This document shows, piece by piece, positions 7,591-16,663 of a DNA stretch of 64,000 bases; the first letter of the stretch is position 1, and each line of letters opens with the position of its first letter. The DNA is from Sphingosinicella sp041916975. GTDB taxonomy: Bacteria > Pseudomonadota > Alphaproteobacteria > Sphingomonadales > Sphingomonadaceae. The DNA lies in contig NZ_JAYRYK010000001.1 of assembly GCF_041916975.1 (NCBI RefSeq), positions 1,922,001 to 1,986,000 on the forward strand. The letters are read 5' to 3'. The translations under genes were made by a program, and so were the position numbers. The notes beneath the pieces were generated by a model, which saw nothing but the letters and a program-made list of their open reading frames with translations, made no database searches and was not told the origin of the DNA.

Positions 7591-7737
7591 ATGACCAGCA
7601 CGCCCGCCGACGACCGCAAAGCCCGCCTCGCCGCGGCGCTGCGGCAGAATCTGCATCGCCGGAAGGCGGCCTCCCGGGCAGCACCGGAACAGGTGACCGG
7701 CTGTGTCGCGCAGGAGCGGGAGCCGGACCCAACCTAG
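7591..7737 (+). CDS. small basic protein, uncharacterised
   Basis: A 48-residue reading frame: a short polar start, then DDRKARLAAALRQNLHRRK, a helix rich in Arg and Lys, and a disordered tail. Very small proteins with an RLAxALRxNLxRRK helix are common in sphingomonads, from memory, and have no known role. The ATG at 7591 was chosen; another in-frame ATG lies at 7567. Its TAG stop is interlocked with the stop of the convergent aminopeptidase inside a single CTAG at 7734-7737. The gene could be spurious, but the helix pattern argues for it. Confidence 0.5.
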   Translation: MTSTPADDRKARLAAALRQNLHRRKAASRAAPEQVTGCVAQEREPDPT

Positions 7738-9521
7738 ATCGCGTGTGTCGCTTCGGCGAGCCAGCCGCGCACGTCCTCGGGAACCATGGGCGTCAGCGTC
7801 TCGCGGACGCGGGCGTGATAGGCGTTTAGCCAGGCCCGCTCCGTATCGCTGAGCAGTGTTGCGTCGATGAGGCGGAGGTCGATCGGTGCCAGCGTCAGCG
7901 TTTCGAAGCCGAGCATGGTTTGCTCGGCGCCTTCCACCTCGACAGGGACGACCAGCACGAGGTTTTCGATGCGGATGCCGTATTCGCCGGTCTTGTAGTA
8001 GCCGGGCTCGTCCGAGAGGATCATGCCCGCCGCAAGCGGCTCGTCGCCGCCGCCGAAGGTGGCGATGCGCTGCGGGCCTTCGTGTACCGAGAGGAAGCTG
8101 CCGACGCCGTGGCCGGTGCCGTGCGCGTAGTCGAGCCCTGCCTGCCAGAGGAACTGGCGCGCCAGCACATCGAGCTGGCTGCCGCGCGTGCCGACCGGGA
8201 AGCGCGCCGTGGCGAGCGCGATATGGCCCTTGAGCACACGCGTGAAGCGGTCCTTCATCTCCGCCGTCGGCGTGCCGACGATCATCGTGCGCGTCACGTC
8301 GGTGGTGCCGTCGAGGTACTGCCCCCCCGAATCGAGCAGGAAGATGCTGTCCTGCTCGACCTTGCGGTTCGTCTCCGGCGAGACGCGGTAGTGGACGATC
8401 GCGCCGTTCGGCCCCGCCCCCGAGATCGTGTCGAACGACAGATCCTTCAGCAGGTTGGATTCGCGGCGGAAATCCTCCAGCTTCGCCGCGACGGTGATCT
8501 CGTCGAGCGTGCCTTTCGGCGCCTCGCGGTCGAACCAATCGAGGAAACGGGAGAGTGCCGCGCCGTCGCGCACGTGCGCGGCCTTCGTGCCTGCGATCTC
8601 GACCGGGTTCTTGATCGCCTTTGCAAGGATGCAGGGGTCGCGGGCCTCGACGATGCGCGCACCCCCGGCCTCCAACGCCTGGAAGATCGCGGCCACACAC
8701 GTTGCCGGGTCGGCCGCGACGGTCTTGCCCGCCTTGCCGAGCGCCGTAAGCGCCTCCACGAACGCCTCCGGGGGCTGGAGCGCGACATCCGGCCCCAGAT
8801 GCGCGGTGACTTCGGGGGTGATCTTCGCGGGCGCGGTGAACAGCTGCGCCTTGCCGTCCGCCGAAACGATCGCGAAGGCCAGCGCCACGGGTGTGCGGGA
8901 GACGTCACGACCGCGCACGTTGAACAGCCAGGCGATCGAATCGAGCGCGGCGATCACCACGCAGTCCGCCTTCTTCTCGCCGAGCCATCGCGCAATGTCG
9001 GCGCGCTTTTCCGCAGATGCCTGCCCCGCCAGTTCCTCGCCATGCACCTCGAAGCGCTCGGTGGAGGGGGCGGGGCGGTCGGTCCAGACGCGGTCGACGG
9101 GGTTGTCCGGCACCGGCACGAGTTCGGCGCCCTTCGCCGCGAGCCGCTTGCCCGTCGCCTCCGCCCAGCCGCGCGTGTGCAGCCACGGATCGAAGGCGAT
9201 GCGCTGCCCCGGCCCGACCTTCTCCTCCAGCCAGTCGGCGATCTGCACCTTGGGCACGCCAAGGTACTGGTAGAGCGTGCCATCCACCTGATCGCGGACC
9301 TGCAGCGTGTAGCGTCCGTCGACGAAGATGCCTGCCTCGCCGCTGAGCACCACCGCGGACCCCGCAGAGCCCTCGAAACCCGTGAGCCATGCCAGCCGCT
9401 GCGCGTAGCTGCCGACATATTCGCTCATATGCTCGTCGGTGAGCGGCACGACGAAGCCGTCGTAGCGGTTTTCCGCCAGCGTGCGGCGCAGCGCAGCCAG
9501 CCGGTCGCGGTAAGTCGACAT
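7734..9521 (-). CDS. Xaa-Pro aminopeptidase (M24B, three-domain type)
   Basis: A 595-residue cytosolic metallopeptidase that removes N-terminal residues preceding proline. Two creatinase-like N-terminal domains (about residues 1-300) precede the pita-bread catalytic domain. The metal ligands are visible: the two Asp in FLLDSGGQYLDGTTDVTRT, the His in GTGHGVG, and the Glu residues in SDEPGYY and RIENL. The length of about 600 matches the longer aminopeptidase P type found in eukaryotes and many alphaproteobacteria; the E. coli PepP type has about 440 residues. It overlaps a small convergent gene by four bases and is divergent from the GGDEF-EAL gene across about 110 bases. Confidence 0.95.
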   Translation of the reverse strand: MSTYRDRLAALRRTLAENRYDGFVVPLTDEHMSEYVGSYAQRLAWLTGFEGSAGSAVVLSGEAGIFVDGRYTLQVRDQVDGTLYQYLGVPKVQIADWLEEKVGPGQRIAFDPWLHTRGWAEATGKRLAAKGAELVPVPDNPVDRVWTDRPAPSTERFEVHGEELAGQASAEKRADIARWLGEKKADCVVIAALDSIAWLFNVRGRDVSRTPVALAFAIVSADGKAQLFTAPAKITPEVTAHLGPDVALQPPEAFVEALTALGKAGKTVAADPATCVAAIFQALEAGGARIVEARDPCILAKAIKNPVEIAGTKAAHVRDGAALSRFLDWFDREAPKGTLDEITVAAKLEDFRRESNLLKDLSFDTISGAGPNGAIVHYRVSPETNRKVEQDSIFLLDSGGQYLDGTTDVTRTMIVGTPTAEMKDRFTRVLKGHIALATARFPVGTRGSQLDVLARQFLWQAGLDYAHGTGHGVGSFLSVHEGPQRIATFGGGDEPLAAGMILSDEPGYYKTGEYGIRIENLVLVVPVEVEGAEQTMLGFETLTLAPIDLRLIDATLLSDTERAWLNAYHARVRETLTPMVPEDVRGWLAEATHAI

Positions 9522-9631
9522 CGAAAACTCCTCAAAAGGCGGTCCGTGCGGCCGCTTCTCAGCCGCAGCGCCAAGGCTTTGTTAAATTTCGCGTGCCAAT
9601 ATGGCGCGAGATCGAGACTGGAACAATCGCA

Positions 9632-12010
9632 ATGATGGACCGCATACTGGCGCTGGGCGGCCAGTTCGACCCGAATTTCACGGCGCTTGCCGTCATCATT
9701 TGCGTGATGTCGATGCTCACGGCCGTGCGGCTTTTTTCCCGCGGCTTCGTGGCGCGCGGCGAGGCCCGCCCGACCTGGCTGCTCCTTGCCGGCATCTCCG
9801 CCGGTTTCGGCGCGTGGGCGATGCATTTCCTTGCGATGCTGGCCTATCATCCGGGCGTGCCGACCGGGCACGGTCCGGTCGGGCTGCTCACCTCGCTGAT
9901 TCTCGTGCTGCCGATGGCGATCGCGGCCTTTTACGCCGCCGCGAACCTCGACGGCTGGGTACGTCCGGCCTTCGGCGGCATCATCCTGACCTTCGCGGTC
10001 ACGGTAATGCACTTCTCCAGCCTCAAGGACTTCCGCGTCGACGGCGTGTTCAACGTCGATCGCGATCTCGTGGCCGTCGCCTTCGTCGCCTGCGCGCTGC
10101 TCGCGGGCGCTGGCTTCGCGATTACCGGCCCGGCGCGCACAGTGCGGCGCCAAGCCATCGGCGGCATCGTCCTCGGCCTTGCGGTTTCGGCCTTCCATTT
10201 CATCGCCATGGCCGCGCTCAACATCGTTCCGGGCAAGGGCGAAACGGGCGGCCTCATCATCTCGGAGTTCGCCATCGCGGGCGCCATTGCCGCCGTCACG
10301 CTGATCGTCATCGCCACCGGCCTCGGCGCGGCGCTTGTCGACGCCAAGGGTGCTGAGCGCGCGGTCGAGCGCCTGCGGCGGCTTGCGAACGGCGCCTTCG
10401 AGGGCATCGTGATCACCGCGCACGGCAAGATCGTCGACGCGAACACCAGCTTTCTCAACCTCGTCCGCGCCGATCACGACGATGTCGTCGGCCGCGCGGT
10501 CGACAGGAACCTCCTCGAACGCGGCTACAGCCAGACCGGTAACGAAGATGCGCTGCTCAGCCCCTTCGACCACGGCGAGGCGATCCCGGTCGAGGTCCGC
10601 ACGCGCAGCCTCTCCGACGACAAGGCCGAGGCGGTCTACGCGATCCGCGACCTTCGCGCACAGCGCAAGGCGGAGGAGGAAATCCGCTACCTCGCGCAGC
10701 ACGACAGCGCCACGCGCCTTCTCAACCGCAATGCGTTCATGGCGCGCCTCGACGCGCTGCTGGAGCGCGCCGCGCAGGAGGGCGAGCCGGTCGCGCTGCT
10801 GTTCATGGATCTCGATCTCTTCAAGCATATCAACGACGTCCACGGCCACCGTGCCGGCGATCTCGTGATCACAGAGGTCGCCAACCGCCTGCGCGGCATG
10901 GCCAAGGGATCGAGCCTTCTGGGACGCATCGGTGGCGACGAGTTCGTCATCGCGCTCTACGGCGGCACACAGCCGACCGAAGCGGCGCAGTGCGCGCACA
11001 GCCTGCTCGAGAAGCTGCTGGAGCCGGTGCCGTACGAGGAGCACAAGGTCGAGATTTCCGGCAGCGTCGGCATCAGCCTGTATCCGGCGGATGCGGGCAA
11101 CGCCTCCGACCTCGTCGCCTTCGCCGACATGGCGCTCTACCGGGCGAAGCGCGGCGGGCGTAACGCCGCCTGCTTCTTCAGCCGCGACATGGACGAGGCG
11201 ATCCGCGACCGCCGCCGCCTCGCGCGCGATCTCAAGAAGGGGATCGATGCGGGCGAACTGCGGCTCAGCTACCAGCCGCTCGCCGCGATGGCGGATGGCC
11301 GGATCGTCGGCTTCGAGGCGCTCGTGCGCTGGCAGCATCCGGTGCGCGGGCTGCTGCAGCCCGACGATTTCATCCTCGTCGCCGAGGAGAACGGCCTCAT
11401 CATCGCGCTCGGCAACTGGGTTCTGAAGCAGGCGTGTTTCGAAGCCGCGAAGTGGGAACGCCCGTTCCGCGTGGCTGTGAACCTCTCGGCATTGCATCTG
11501 CAGGACAATTCGCTCGTCAGCCGCGTGCATGAAATCCTCGTCAACAGTGGGCTTTCGCCGGCACGGCTTGAAATCGAGATCACCGAATCGGCGCTGTTCC
11601 TCGATCAGGCGCGCGCGCTTTCGAACCTGCGCCGCCTGAAGGCGCTCGGCGTCCGCATCGCGATGGACGACTTCGGCACCGGCTATTCGTCGCTTTCGAC
11701 GCTGAACGCCTTCCCGTTCGACCGCATCAAGATCGACCGTAGCTTCGTCGACGAGATCAGCCGTTCACCGCAGGCCGAAAAGATCGTCCGCGCCATCGTC
11801 AGCCTTGGCCACAGCCTCGGCGTGCCGATCACCGCCGAAGGTGTCGAGACCGAAACGCAGCTCGAATTCCTGCGCCGCGAAGGCTGCGATCAGGTCCAGG
11901 GCTTCCTGATCGGCCGCCCCGAGCACATCGACATGCACGCCGGGCTGGTGACCCCGTCGAACCCCGGTGTGCCGAACACGGATGAAGACAAGGTCGCGCA
12001 GGCCTCCTGA
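9632..12010 (+). CDS. MHYT-GGDEF-EAL cyclic-di-GMP signalling protein
   Basis: A 792-residue inner-membrane protein. The first about 240 residues form seven hydrophobic segments with MHYT-like motifs (AMHFLAM, VMHFSS, FHFIAM), a proposed sensor for oxygen, CO or NO. A PAS-like linker follows (about 255-345). The GGDEF domain has an intact GRIGGDEF, so diguanylate cyclase activity is possible; no RxxD inhibitory site stands five residues before it. The EAL domain has EAL, NLSALHL, ITESAL, DDFGTGYSS, KIDRSF, AEGVET and QGF, all phosphodiesterase residues. Both activities could therefore be live. The ATG at 9632 was chosen (a second follows at 9635); an upstream GTG would add 13 residues. No signalling partner lies next to it. 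Confidence 0.93.
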   Translation: MMDRILALGGQFDPNFTALAVIICVMSMLTAVRLFSRGFVARGEARPTWLLLAGISAGFGAWAMHFLAMLAYHPGVPTGHGPVGLLTSLILVLPMAIAAFYAAANLDGWVRPAFGGIILTFAVTVMHFSSLKDFRVDGVFNVDRDLVAVAFVACALLAGAGFAITGPARTVRRQAIGGIVLGLAVSAFHFIAMAALNIVPGKGETGGLIISEFAIAGAIAAVTLIVIATGLGAALVDAKGAERAVERLRRLANGAFEGIVITAHGKIVDANTSFLNLVRADHDDVVGRAVDRNLLERGYSQTGNEDALLSPFDHGEAIPVEVRTRSLSDDKAEAVYAIRDLRAQRKAEEEIRYLAQHDSATRLLNRNAFMARLDALLERAAQEGEPVALLFMDLDLFKHINDVHGHRAGDLVITEVANRLRGMAKGSSLLGRIGGDEFVIALYGGTQPTEAAQCAHSLLEKLLEPVPYEEHKVEISGSVGISLYPADAGNASDLVAFADMALYRAKRGGRNAACFFSRDMDEAIRDRRRLARDLKKGIDAGELRLSYQPLAAMADGRIVGFEALVRWQHPVRGLLQPDDFILVAEENGLIIALGNWVLKQACFEAAKWERPFRVAVNLSALHLQDNSLVSRVHEILVNSGLSPARLEIEITESALFLDQARALSNLRRLKALGVRIAMDDFGTGYSSLSTLNAFPFDRIKIDRSFVDEISRSPQAEKIVRAIVSLGHSLGVPITAEGVETETQLEFLRREGCDQVQGFLIGRPEHIDMHAGLVTPSNPGVPNTDEDKVAQAS

Positions 12011-12093
12011 ACGGTTGACCGCGGCGCTGCCGCTCGCGCAAACACACCGGACCTTCCCTGCGGCCGCCCGCGGCCCAGATCGACCGGAGTGCC

Positions 12094-14148
12094 ATGACCG
12101 AGATTTCGAAGCCGCCCGTTGCTGCCCTGAGGCCGCACAGTTTCACGCACCACGGCATCACGGTCGAAGACCCGTATGCGTGGCTTCGTGATCCGGGCTA
12201 TCCCGAGGTGACCGATACCGACGTCCTCGCCTACCTCAATGCCGAGAACGCCTATTTCGAGGCGGTGATGGCCCCGCAGAAGGGCCTGATCGAAACGATC
12301 TTCAATGAGATGAAGGGCCGCGTGAAGGACGACGATGCGAGCGTCCCGCAGCGCGATGGCGACTTCCTCTACTGGTACGCCTTCGATGCGGGCGCGGAGT
12401 ACCGCACATGGTATCGCAGGCCGGTCGCCGGAGGCAGCGACACCGTGATCCTCGCCGAGCCGAAGCTCGCCGAAGGCCACGCCTATTTCCGGCTCGGCGG
12501 CCTCGCCGTCAGCCCGAACGGACGCCTGCTCGCCTATGCGGTCGATACGAACGGCTCCGAACGCTACGTGCTGCGCGTGCGCGATCTCGAAACCGGCGCC
12601 GAGCTGCCCGACGTGATCGAGAACTGGCGCTATGGCCTCGTCTGGGGCGCTGATTCGCAGAGCTTCCTCTACACGGATGCCGACGAGAACTGGCGCTCCA
12701 AGGTGATCTGGCACCACCGTCTCGGCGACGCGCAGTCCATCGACCGCGCCGTCTACACCGAAGAGGCCGAGGAGTTCGGTGTCCAGATCGGCCGCACGCA
12801 ATCGCGCAAATACGCCGTGCTCCAAACCGGCGACCACGCGACGAGCGAAGTCCGCCTGTTGCCGACGGACGATTTCGCGGGCGCGCCGGTGCTCGTGTCG
12901 CCGCGCAAGGCCGATCGGCAATACGACGTCGATGAGCGGGAAGGCACGCTCTACATCCGCGTGAACGACACACACCCGAACTTCCGCATCGTCACCGCAC
13001 CCGTTTCCGCGCCAGACCAGTGGAGCGAACTCGTCGCGGGCAGTGACCGGCACTATCTCCAGTCCGTCACCAGCTTCGAGAACCTCCTCGCCATCGAGGA
13101 ACGCGTCGACGGTCTCTCGCAGATCCGGCTGCACAGCTATGAAGACGGCAGCGAGCGCTACATCGCCTTCCCCGAAGCCAGCTTCGTCGCGAACCTCTCC
13201 ACCAACCCGGAGTACCGCGCCGAGCGGCTGCGCATCGACTACCAGTCGATGGTCACCCCCAACACGGTTTACGACTACCACCTCGCCGACGACCGCCTGG
13301 AAACCCTGAAAGTCCGCGAGATTCCGAGCGGCTACGACCCTTCGCAATACGCGACCGAGCGGCTGATGGCACCCGCGCGCGACGGCACGCTGGTTCCCGT
13401 TTCCGTCGTCTATCGCCGCGATTTCGTGAAGGACGGGCGTGGGCCGCTGCACGTCTATGCCTACGGCGCCTACGGCTTCGCCTTCCCGCCGGGCTTCTCG
13501 GCGAACCGCCTGTCGCTGCTCGATCGCGGCTTTGCCTACGCCATCGCGCACATCCGCGGCGGTGACGATCTCGGCTACCAGTGGTATCTGGACGGCAAGC
13601 TCCAGAAGCGCGCCAACACCTTCAACGACTTCGTCGATGTCACGCGCTTCCTGATCGATCAGGGCTTCGCGTCGCCCGGCCGCGTCACGGCGTCCGGCGG
13701 ATCGGCGGGCGGCGAACTGATGGGCGCGATCGTCAATCAGGCGCCGGAGCTTTACGGCGCGGTCGCCGCGCACGTGCCGTTCGTCGACGTGCTGAACACG
13801 ATGCTCGACGACACGCTGCCGCTCACCCCCGGCGAATGGCCCGAATGGGGCAATCCCATCGCGGACAAGGCCGCGTTCGATCTCATCCGCAGCTACAGCC
13901 CCTACGACAACGTAAAGGCGCAGGCCTATCCCGCCCTCCTCATCACCGGCGGCCTCAACGATCCGCGCGTCACCTATTGGGAGCCCGCCAAGTGGGCGGC
14001 GAAGCTGCGCGCCGCCAAGACCGACGACAACGTCCTCCTCCTCAAGACCAACATGGGCGCGGGCCACGGCGGCAAATCGGGGCGCTATGTCTCGCTGGAG
14101 GAAGACGCCGAGGAATATGCGTTCCTGATCGGTCAGATCGGCCGATGA
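12094..14148 (+). CDS. ptrB: oligopeptidase B (prolyl oligopeptidase family, S9A)
   Basis: A 684-residue cytosolic serine peptidase that cuts short peptides after Arg or Lys. The N-terminal motif EDPYAWLRD is typical, followed by a seven-bladed propeller. In the C-terminal hydrolase domain the nucleophile is in GGSAGGELMG (about residue 535), the acid is likely in GGLNDPRV and the His is in GAGHGGKSG. Length matches the family (about 680-700). The downstream thioesterase gene overlaps its stop as ATGA, so the two are translationally coupled. There is no signal peptide, unlike the second S9 peptidase at 42899. Confidence 0.93.
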   Translation: MTEISKPPVAALRPHSFTHHGITVEDPYAWLRDPGYPEVTDTDVLAYLNAENAYFEAVMAPQKGLIETIFNEMKGRVKDDDASVPQRDGDFLYWYAFDAGAEYRTWYRRPVAGGSDTVILAEPKLAEGHAYFRLGGLAVSPNGRLLAYAVDTNGSERYVLRVRDLETGAELPDVIENWRYGLVWGADSQSFLYTDADENWRSKVIWHHRLGDAQSIDRAVYTEEAEEFGVQIGRTQSRKYAVLQTGDHATSEVRLLPTDDFAGAPVLVSPRKADRQYDVDEREGTLYIRVNDTHPNFRIVTAPVSAPDQWSELVAGSDRHYLQSVTSFENLLAIEERVDGLSQIRLHSYEDGSERYIAFPEASFVANLSTNPEYRAERLRIDYQSMVTPNTVYDYHLADDRLETLKVREIPSGYDPSQYATERLMAPARDGTLVPVSVVYRRDFVKDGRGPLHVYAYGAYGFAFPPGFSANRLSLLDRGFAYAIAHIRGGDDLGYQWYLDGKLQKRANTFNDFVDVTRFLIDQGFASPGRVTASGGSAGGELMGAIVNQAPELYGAVAAHVPFVDVLNTMLDDTLPLTPGEWPEWGNPIADKAAFDLIRSYSPYDNVKAQAYPALLITGGLNDPRVTYWEPAKWAAKLRAAKTDDNVLLLKTNMGAGHGGKSGRYVSLEEDAEEYAFLIGQIGR

Positions 14149-14567
14149 GCGAGGATGCGCAGGTTTCCGTCTTCACGCAGCAGAAGACCCCGGCGCCGGA
14201 GGATATCGACGAGCTCGGCCATGTGAACAACGCCGTCTACGTGCGCTGGATTCAGGATATCGCGGTCGCGCATTGGTATTCCGTCGCGCCCGCCGAGCTT
14301 TCCGAAAACGTCGTGTGGGTCGTCGTCCGCCACGAGATCGATTACCGCGCACCGAGCCACCTCGGCGAGACGCTGACGCTCCGGACATGGGTGGGCGACG
14401 CGCCCAAGGGCGCCCGCTACGACCGCTTTGTCGAAGTCACCGGCCCGGACGGCAAGGTGCGGGTGCGCGCGCTCACGACATGGGCACTGCTCGACCGCGA
14501 AAGCCGCCGTCCGATGCGCGTCACGGCGGAAATCACTGCGCCTTTCGTTCCGAAAAAGTCGGTATAG
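14145..14567 (+). CDS. hotdog-fold acyl-CoA thioesterase (4HBT family)
   Basis: A 140-residue protein with the 4-hydroxybenzoyl-CoA thioesterase signature DELGHVNNAVYVRWIQDI; the Asp is the likely catalytic residue. YbgC/FadM-type relatives hydrolyse short or medium acyl-CoA esters. The start ATG overlaps the ptrB stop (ATGA at 14145-14148). The pairing with a peptidase has no evident biochemical logic, so the coupling may simply reflect genome compaction. Confidence 0.88.
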   Translation: MSEDAQVSVFTQQKTPAPEDIDELGHVNNAVYVRWIQDIAVAHWYSVAPAELSENVVWVVVRHEIDYRAPSHLGETLTLRTWVGDAPKGARYDRFVEVTGPDGKVRVRALTTWALLDRESRRPMRVTAEITAPFVPKKSV

Positions 14568-14599
14568 TTAGGAGTTTGCTAAGCTTGCCGCGCTAGTTT

Positions 14600-14629
14600 C
14601 CCTCAGCGGCCGACGGTTTCGGCCGAGGG
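14600..14629 (+). promoter_or_regulatory. hairpin that may hide the cpaF ribosome binding site
   Basis: GGCCGA (14608-14613) pairs with TCGGCC (14619-14624), extended by CCCTC (14600-14604) with GAGGG (14625-14629) across a three-base bulge. The GAGGG half is the likely Shine-Dalgarno of the gene starting at 14634/14637, so folding would block it. It could instead be a weak terminator of the preceding pair. Confidence 0.4.
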
Positions 14630-14633
14630 GATC

Positions 14634-16151
14634 ATGATGAGCGCATTCGGCAAAAAAGCTGGAATTGGAGCGGCACTGAGCGCGCCGCGTCGGGGCTTTG
14701 GCAACGCGGCGCCCATGCGCGGATCGCGCAGCACGCCGATCGTGGAGCCGCTTCCCGACGTTGAAGACGCACCGGAAAGCGCCGAGCCCGCGCTCGAGCT
14801 CACCGGCGACCGCGTTCAGGATGCGATGCAGCGCCTCAGCGCGCGCGAGCGCGGCGCGGCCGGTTCGGTAAATTCGCAACAGGAAGGCTTCGAAGCCTCG
14901 ATCCACAAGATCAAGGAGCAGGTGCTCCCGCGCCTTCTGGAACGCGTCGATCCGGAAGCCGCCGCATCGCTTTCCAAGGACGAGCTCAGCGAGGAGTTTC
15001 GTCCGATCATCGGCGAAGTGCTCGCCGAGCTGAAACTGACGCTCAACCGCCGCGAGCAGATCGCGCTTGAAAAGGTGCTGGTCGACGAACTGCTGGGGCT
15101 CGGGCCGCTCGAAGTGCTGCTCGCCGACCCGGCCGTGTCCGATATCATGGTCAACGGACCCGCGCAGACGTTCATCGAGCGCAAGGGCAAGCTCGAACTC
15201 GCCAGCATCGTGTTCCGCGACGAGGAGCATCTGTTCCAGATCGCGCAGCGCATCGTGAACCGAGTCGGTCGCCGCATCGACCAGACGACACCGCTCGCCG
15301 ACGCCCGCCTGCCCGATGGCAGCCGCGTCAACGTGATCGTGCCGCCGCTCAGCTTGCGCGGCACCGCCATCTCCATTCGTAAATTCTCCGCCAAGCCCAT
15401 CACCATCGACATGATGCAAAAGGGCGATTCGATGTCGGAGAAGATGGCGACGGCGCTGAAGATCGCAGGCGCCTGCCGCTTCAACGTCGTCATCTCGGGC
15501 GGTACGGGCTCGGGCAAAACGACGATGCTCAATGCCATGTCGAAGATGATCGACCCCGGCGAGCGCGTCATCACCATCGAGGACGCGGCCGAGCTTCAGC
15601 TCCAGCAGCCGCACGTGCTGACGCTCGAAACGCGCCCCGCGAACCTTGAAGGCAAGGGCGCGATCACCATTCGCGATCTCGTCATCAACGCGCTGCGTAT
15701 GCGCCCGGATCGCATCATCCTCGGCGAAATTCGCGGGCAGGAGTGTTTCGACCTCCTCGCCGCGATGAACACCGGCCACGACGGATCGATGGCGACGCTC
15801 CACTCCAACTCCCCGCGCGAATGTCTCGCGCGTATGGAGAACATGGTGATGATGGGCGACATCAAGATTCCGAAGGAAGCCATCAGCCGTCAGATCGCCG
15901 ATTCGGTGGACATGATCGTGCAGGTGAAACGCCTGCGCGACGGTTCGCGCCGCGTGACGAACATCACCGAAGTCGTGGGCATGGAAGGCCCGGTGATCGT
16001 GACGCAGGAACTGTTCAAGTTCGAATATCTCGACGAGGCCGAGGACGGCCGCATCATCGGCGAATACCGTTCGATGGGCCTGCGCCCGCACACGTTCGAA
16101 AAAGCCAAGGCCTTCGGCTTCGACCAGGCCCTGCTGGAGGCCTGCCTGTGA
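14634..16151 (+). CDS. cpaF: CpaF/TadA-type secretion ATPase
   Basis: A 505-residue cytoplasmic hexameric ATPase of the type II/IV secretion superfamily, related to those that power Flp/Tad pili. After a disordered N-terminal part (1-75) comes an N-terminal domain with DELLGLGPLE and VSDIMVNGP, then Walker A GGTGSGKTT (about residue 288), an Asp box (VITIEDAAELQL), Walker B (RIILGEIRGQE) and a His box (NTGHDGSMATLHSN). No other tad or cpa genes (prepilin, peptidase, TadB/TadC, secretin) are present in the window, so it is an orphan here. The start codon is one of two ATGs, 14634 or 14637. A GTG-started small gene overlaps its stop. Confidence 0.93.
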   Translation: MMSAFGKKAGIGAALSAPRRGFGNAAPMRGSRSTPIVEPLPDVEDAPESAEPALELTGDRVQDAMQRLSARERGAAGSVNSQQEGFEASIHKIKEQVLPRLLERVDPEAAASLSKDELSEEFRPIIGEVLAELKLTLNRREQIALEKVLVDELLGLGPLEVLLADPAVSDIMVNGPAQTFIERKGKLELASIVFRDEEHLFQIAQRIVNRVGRRIDQTTPLADARLPDGSRVNVIVPPLSLRGTAISIRKFSAKPITIDMMQKGDSMSEKMATALKIAGACRFNVVISGGTGSGKTTMLNAMSKMIDPGERVITIEDAAELQLQQPHVLTLETRPANLEGKGAITIRDLVINALRMRPDRIILGEIRGQECFDLLAAMNTGHDGSMATLHSNSPRECLARMENMVMMGDIKIPKEAISRQIADSVDMIVQVKRLRDGSRRVTNITEVVGMEGPVIVTQELFKFEYLDEAEDGRIIGEYRSMGLRPHTFEKAKAFGFDQALLEACL

Positions 16152-16402
16152 CCGTGGAAGCTCTCATTCCCGTGACGCCGCCACTCGTGAAATCGCGTCT
16201 GCGCACCAAGCGCAAGGCAGCGGTGGAACTCGTGCTGGAAGACGGCACCAGTCTTGCCGGCCACATGTTCGTGGGGCCTGACGAGCGCGTGCTCGAATGC
16301 CTGAACGACGCGCGGCCATTCATCCCGTTCCTGCAGTCAGACGGCACCATGCTGATCGTCGCCAAGCTGAAGATCGCCGCCTGCCGCCCGCTCGAAGACT
16401 AA
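16148..16402 (+). CDS. conserved small protein, function unknown
   Basis: An 84-residue protein starting at a GTG that overlaps the cpaF stop (GTGA). The core KAAVELVLEDGTSLAGHMFV followed by LECLNDARPFIPFL and LIVAKLKIAACRPLED predicts a small all-beta fold. There are no membrane segments and no catalytic motif. Coupling to an ATPase gene suggests co-expression. I recognise the pattern as conserved in sphingomonads but know no role for it. Confidence 0.7.
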   Translation: MTVEALIPVTPPLVKSRLRTKRKAAVELVLEDGTSLAGHMFVGPDERVLECLNDARPFIPFLQSDGTMLIVAKLKIAACRPLED

Positions 16403-16409
16403 TCGCCTT

Positions 16410-16640
16410 CTAACGCGGCCAGACCGCAGGCAGGTGCGCCGCACCTGCGACGAGCGCGAGCAGCGCCAGAAACATCACACCGTGCCAGGGCACCCAGGGC
16501 AGCGCTCCGGGCTTGCGTTTGCGGCGTACTTGCCAGAGGCTGAGAAGGCCGAACGCGAGTGCGACCAGCATCATCTTCAGCGTGATCTCGAATGTCATGC
16601 GAGGCAGATAGTGCGTCGCCCGCGTATAGAACAGGTCCAT
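16410..16640 (-). CDS. small membrane protein, function unknown
   Basis: A 76-residue protein with two hydrophobic helices (LKMMLVALAFGLLSLWQV and GVMFLALLALVAGAAHL) separated by a basic loop (RRKRKPGALPW). The ATG at 16640 gives MDLFYTRATHYLPRM…; a shorter version starting at 16598 (MTFEITLK) is equally possible. It is convergent with the preceding small gene and divergent from the methyltransferase-like gene. The regular helix-loop-helix layout and the basic cytoplasmic loop make it a likely real gene. Confidence 0.65.
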   Translation of the reverse strand: MDLFYTRATHYLPRMTFEITLKMMLVALAFGLLSLWQVRRKRKPGALPWVPWHGVMFLALLALVAGAAHLPAVWPR

Positions 16641-16663
16641 GTAGGCCAACGAGGGAGAATCCG

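Noticed and set aside
9425..11530. 701-codon open frame opposite the GGDEF-EAL gene
   Set aside because: Antisense shadow; the plus-strand gene has all catalytic motifs of two domains.
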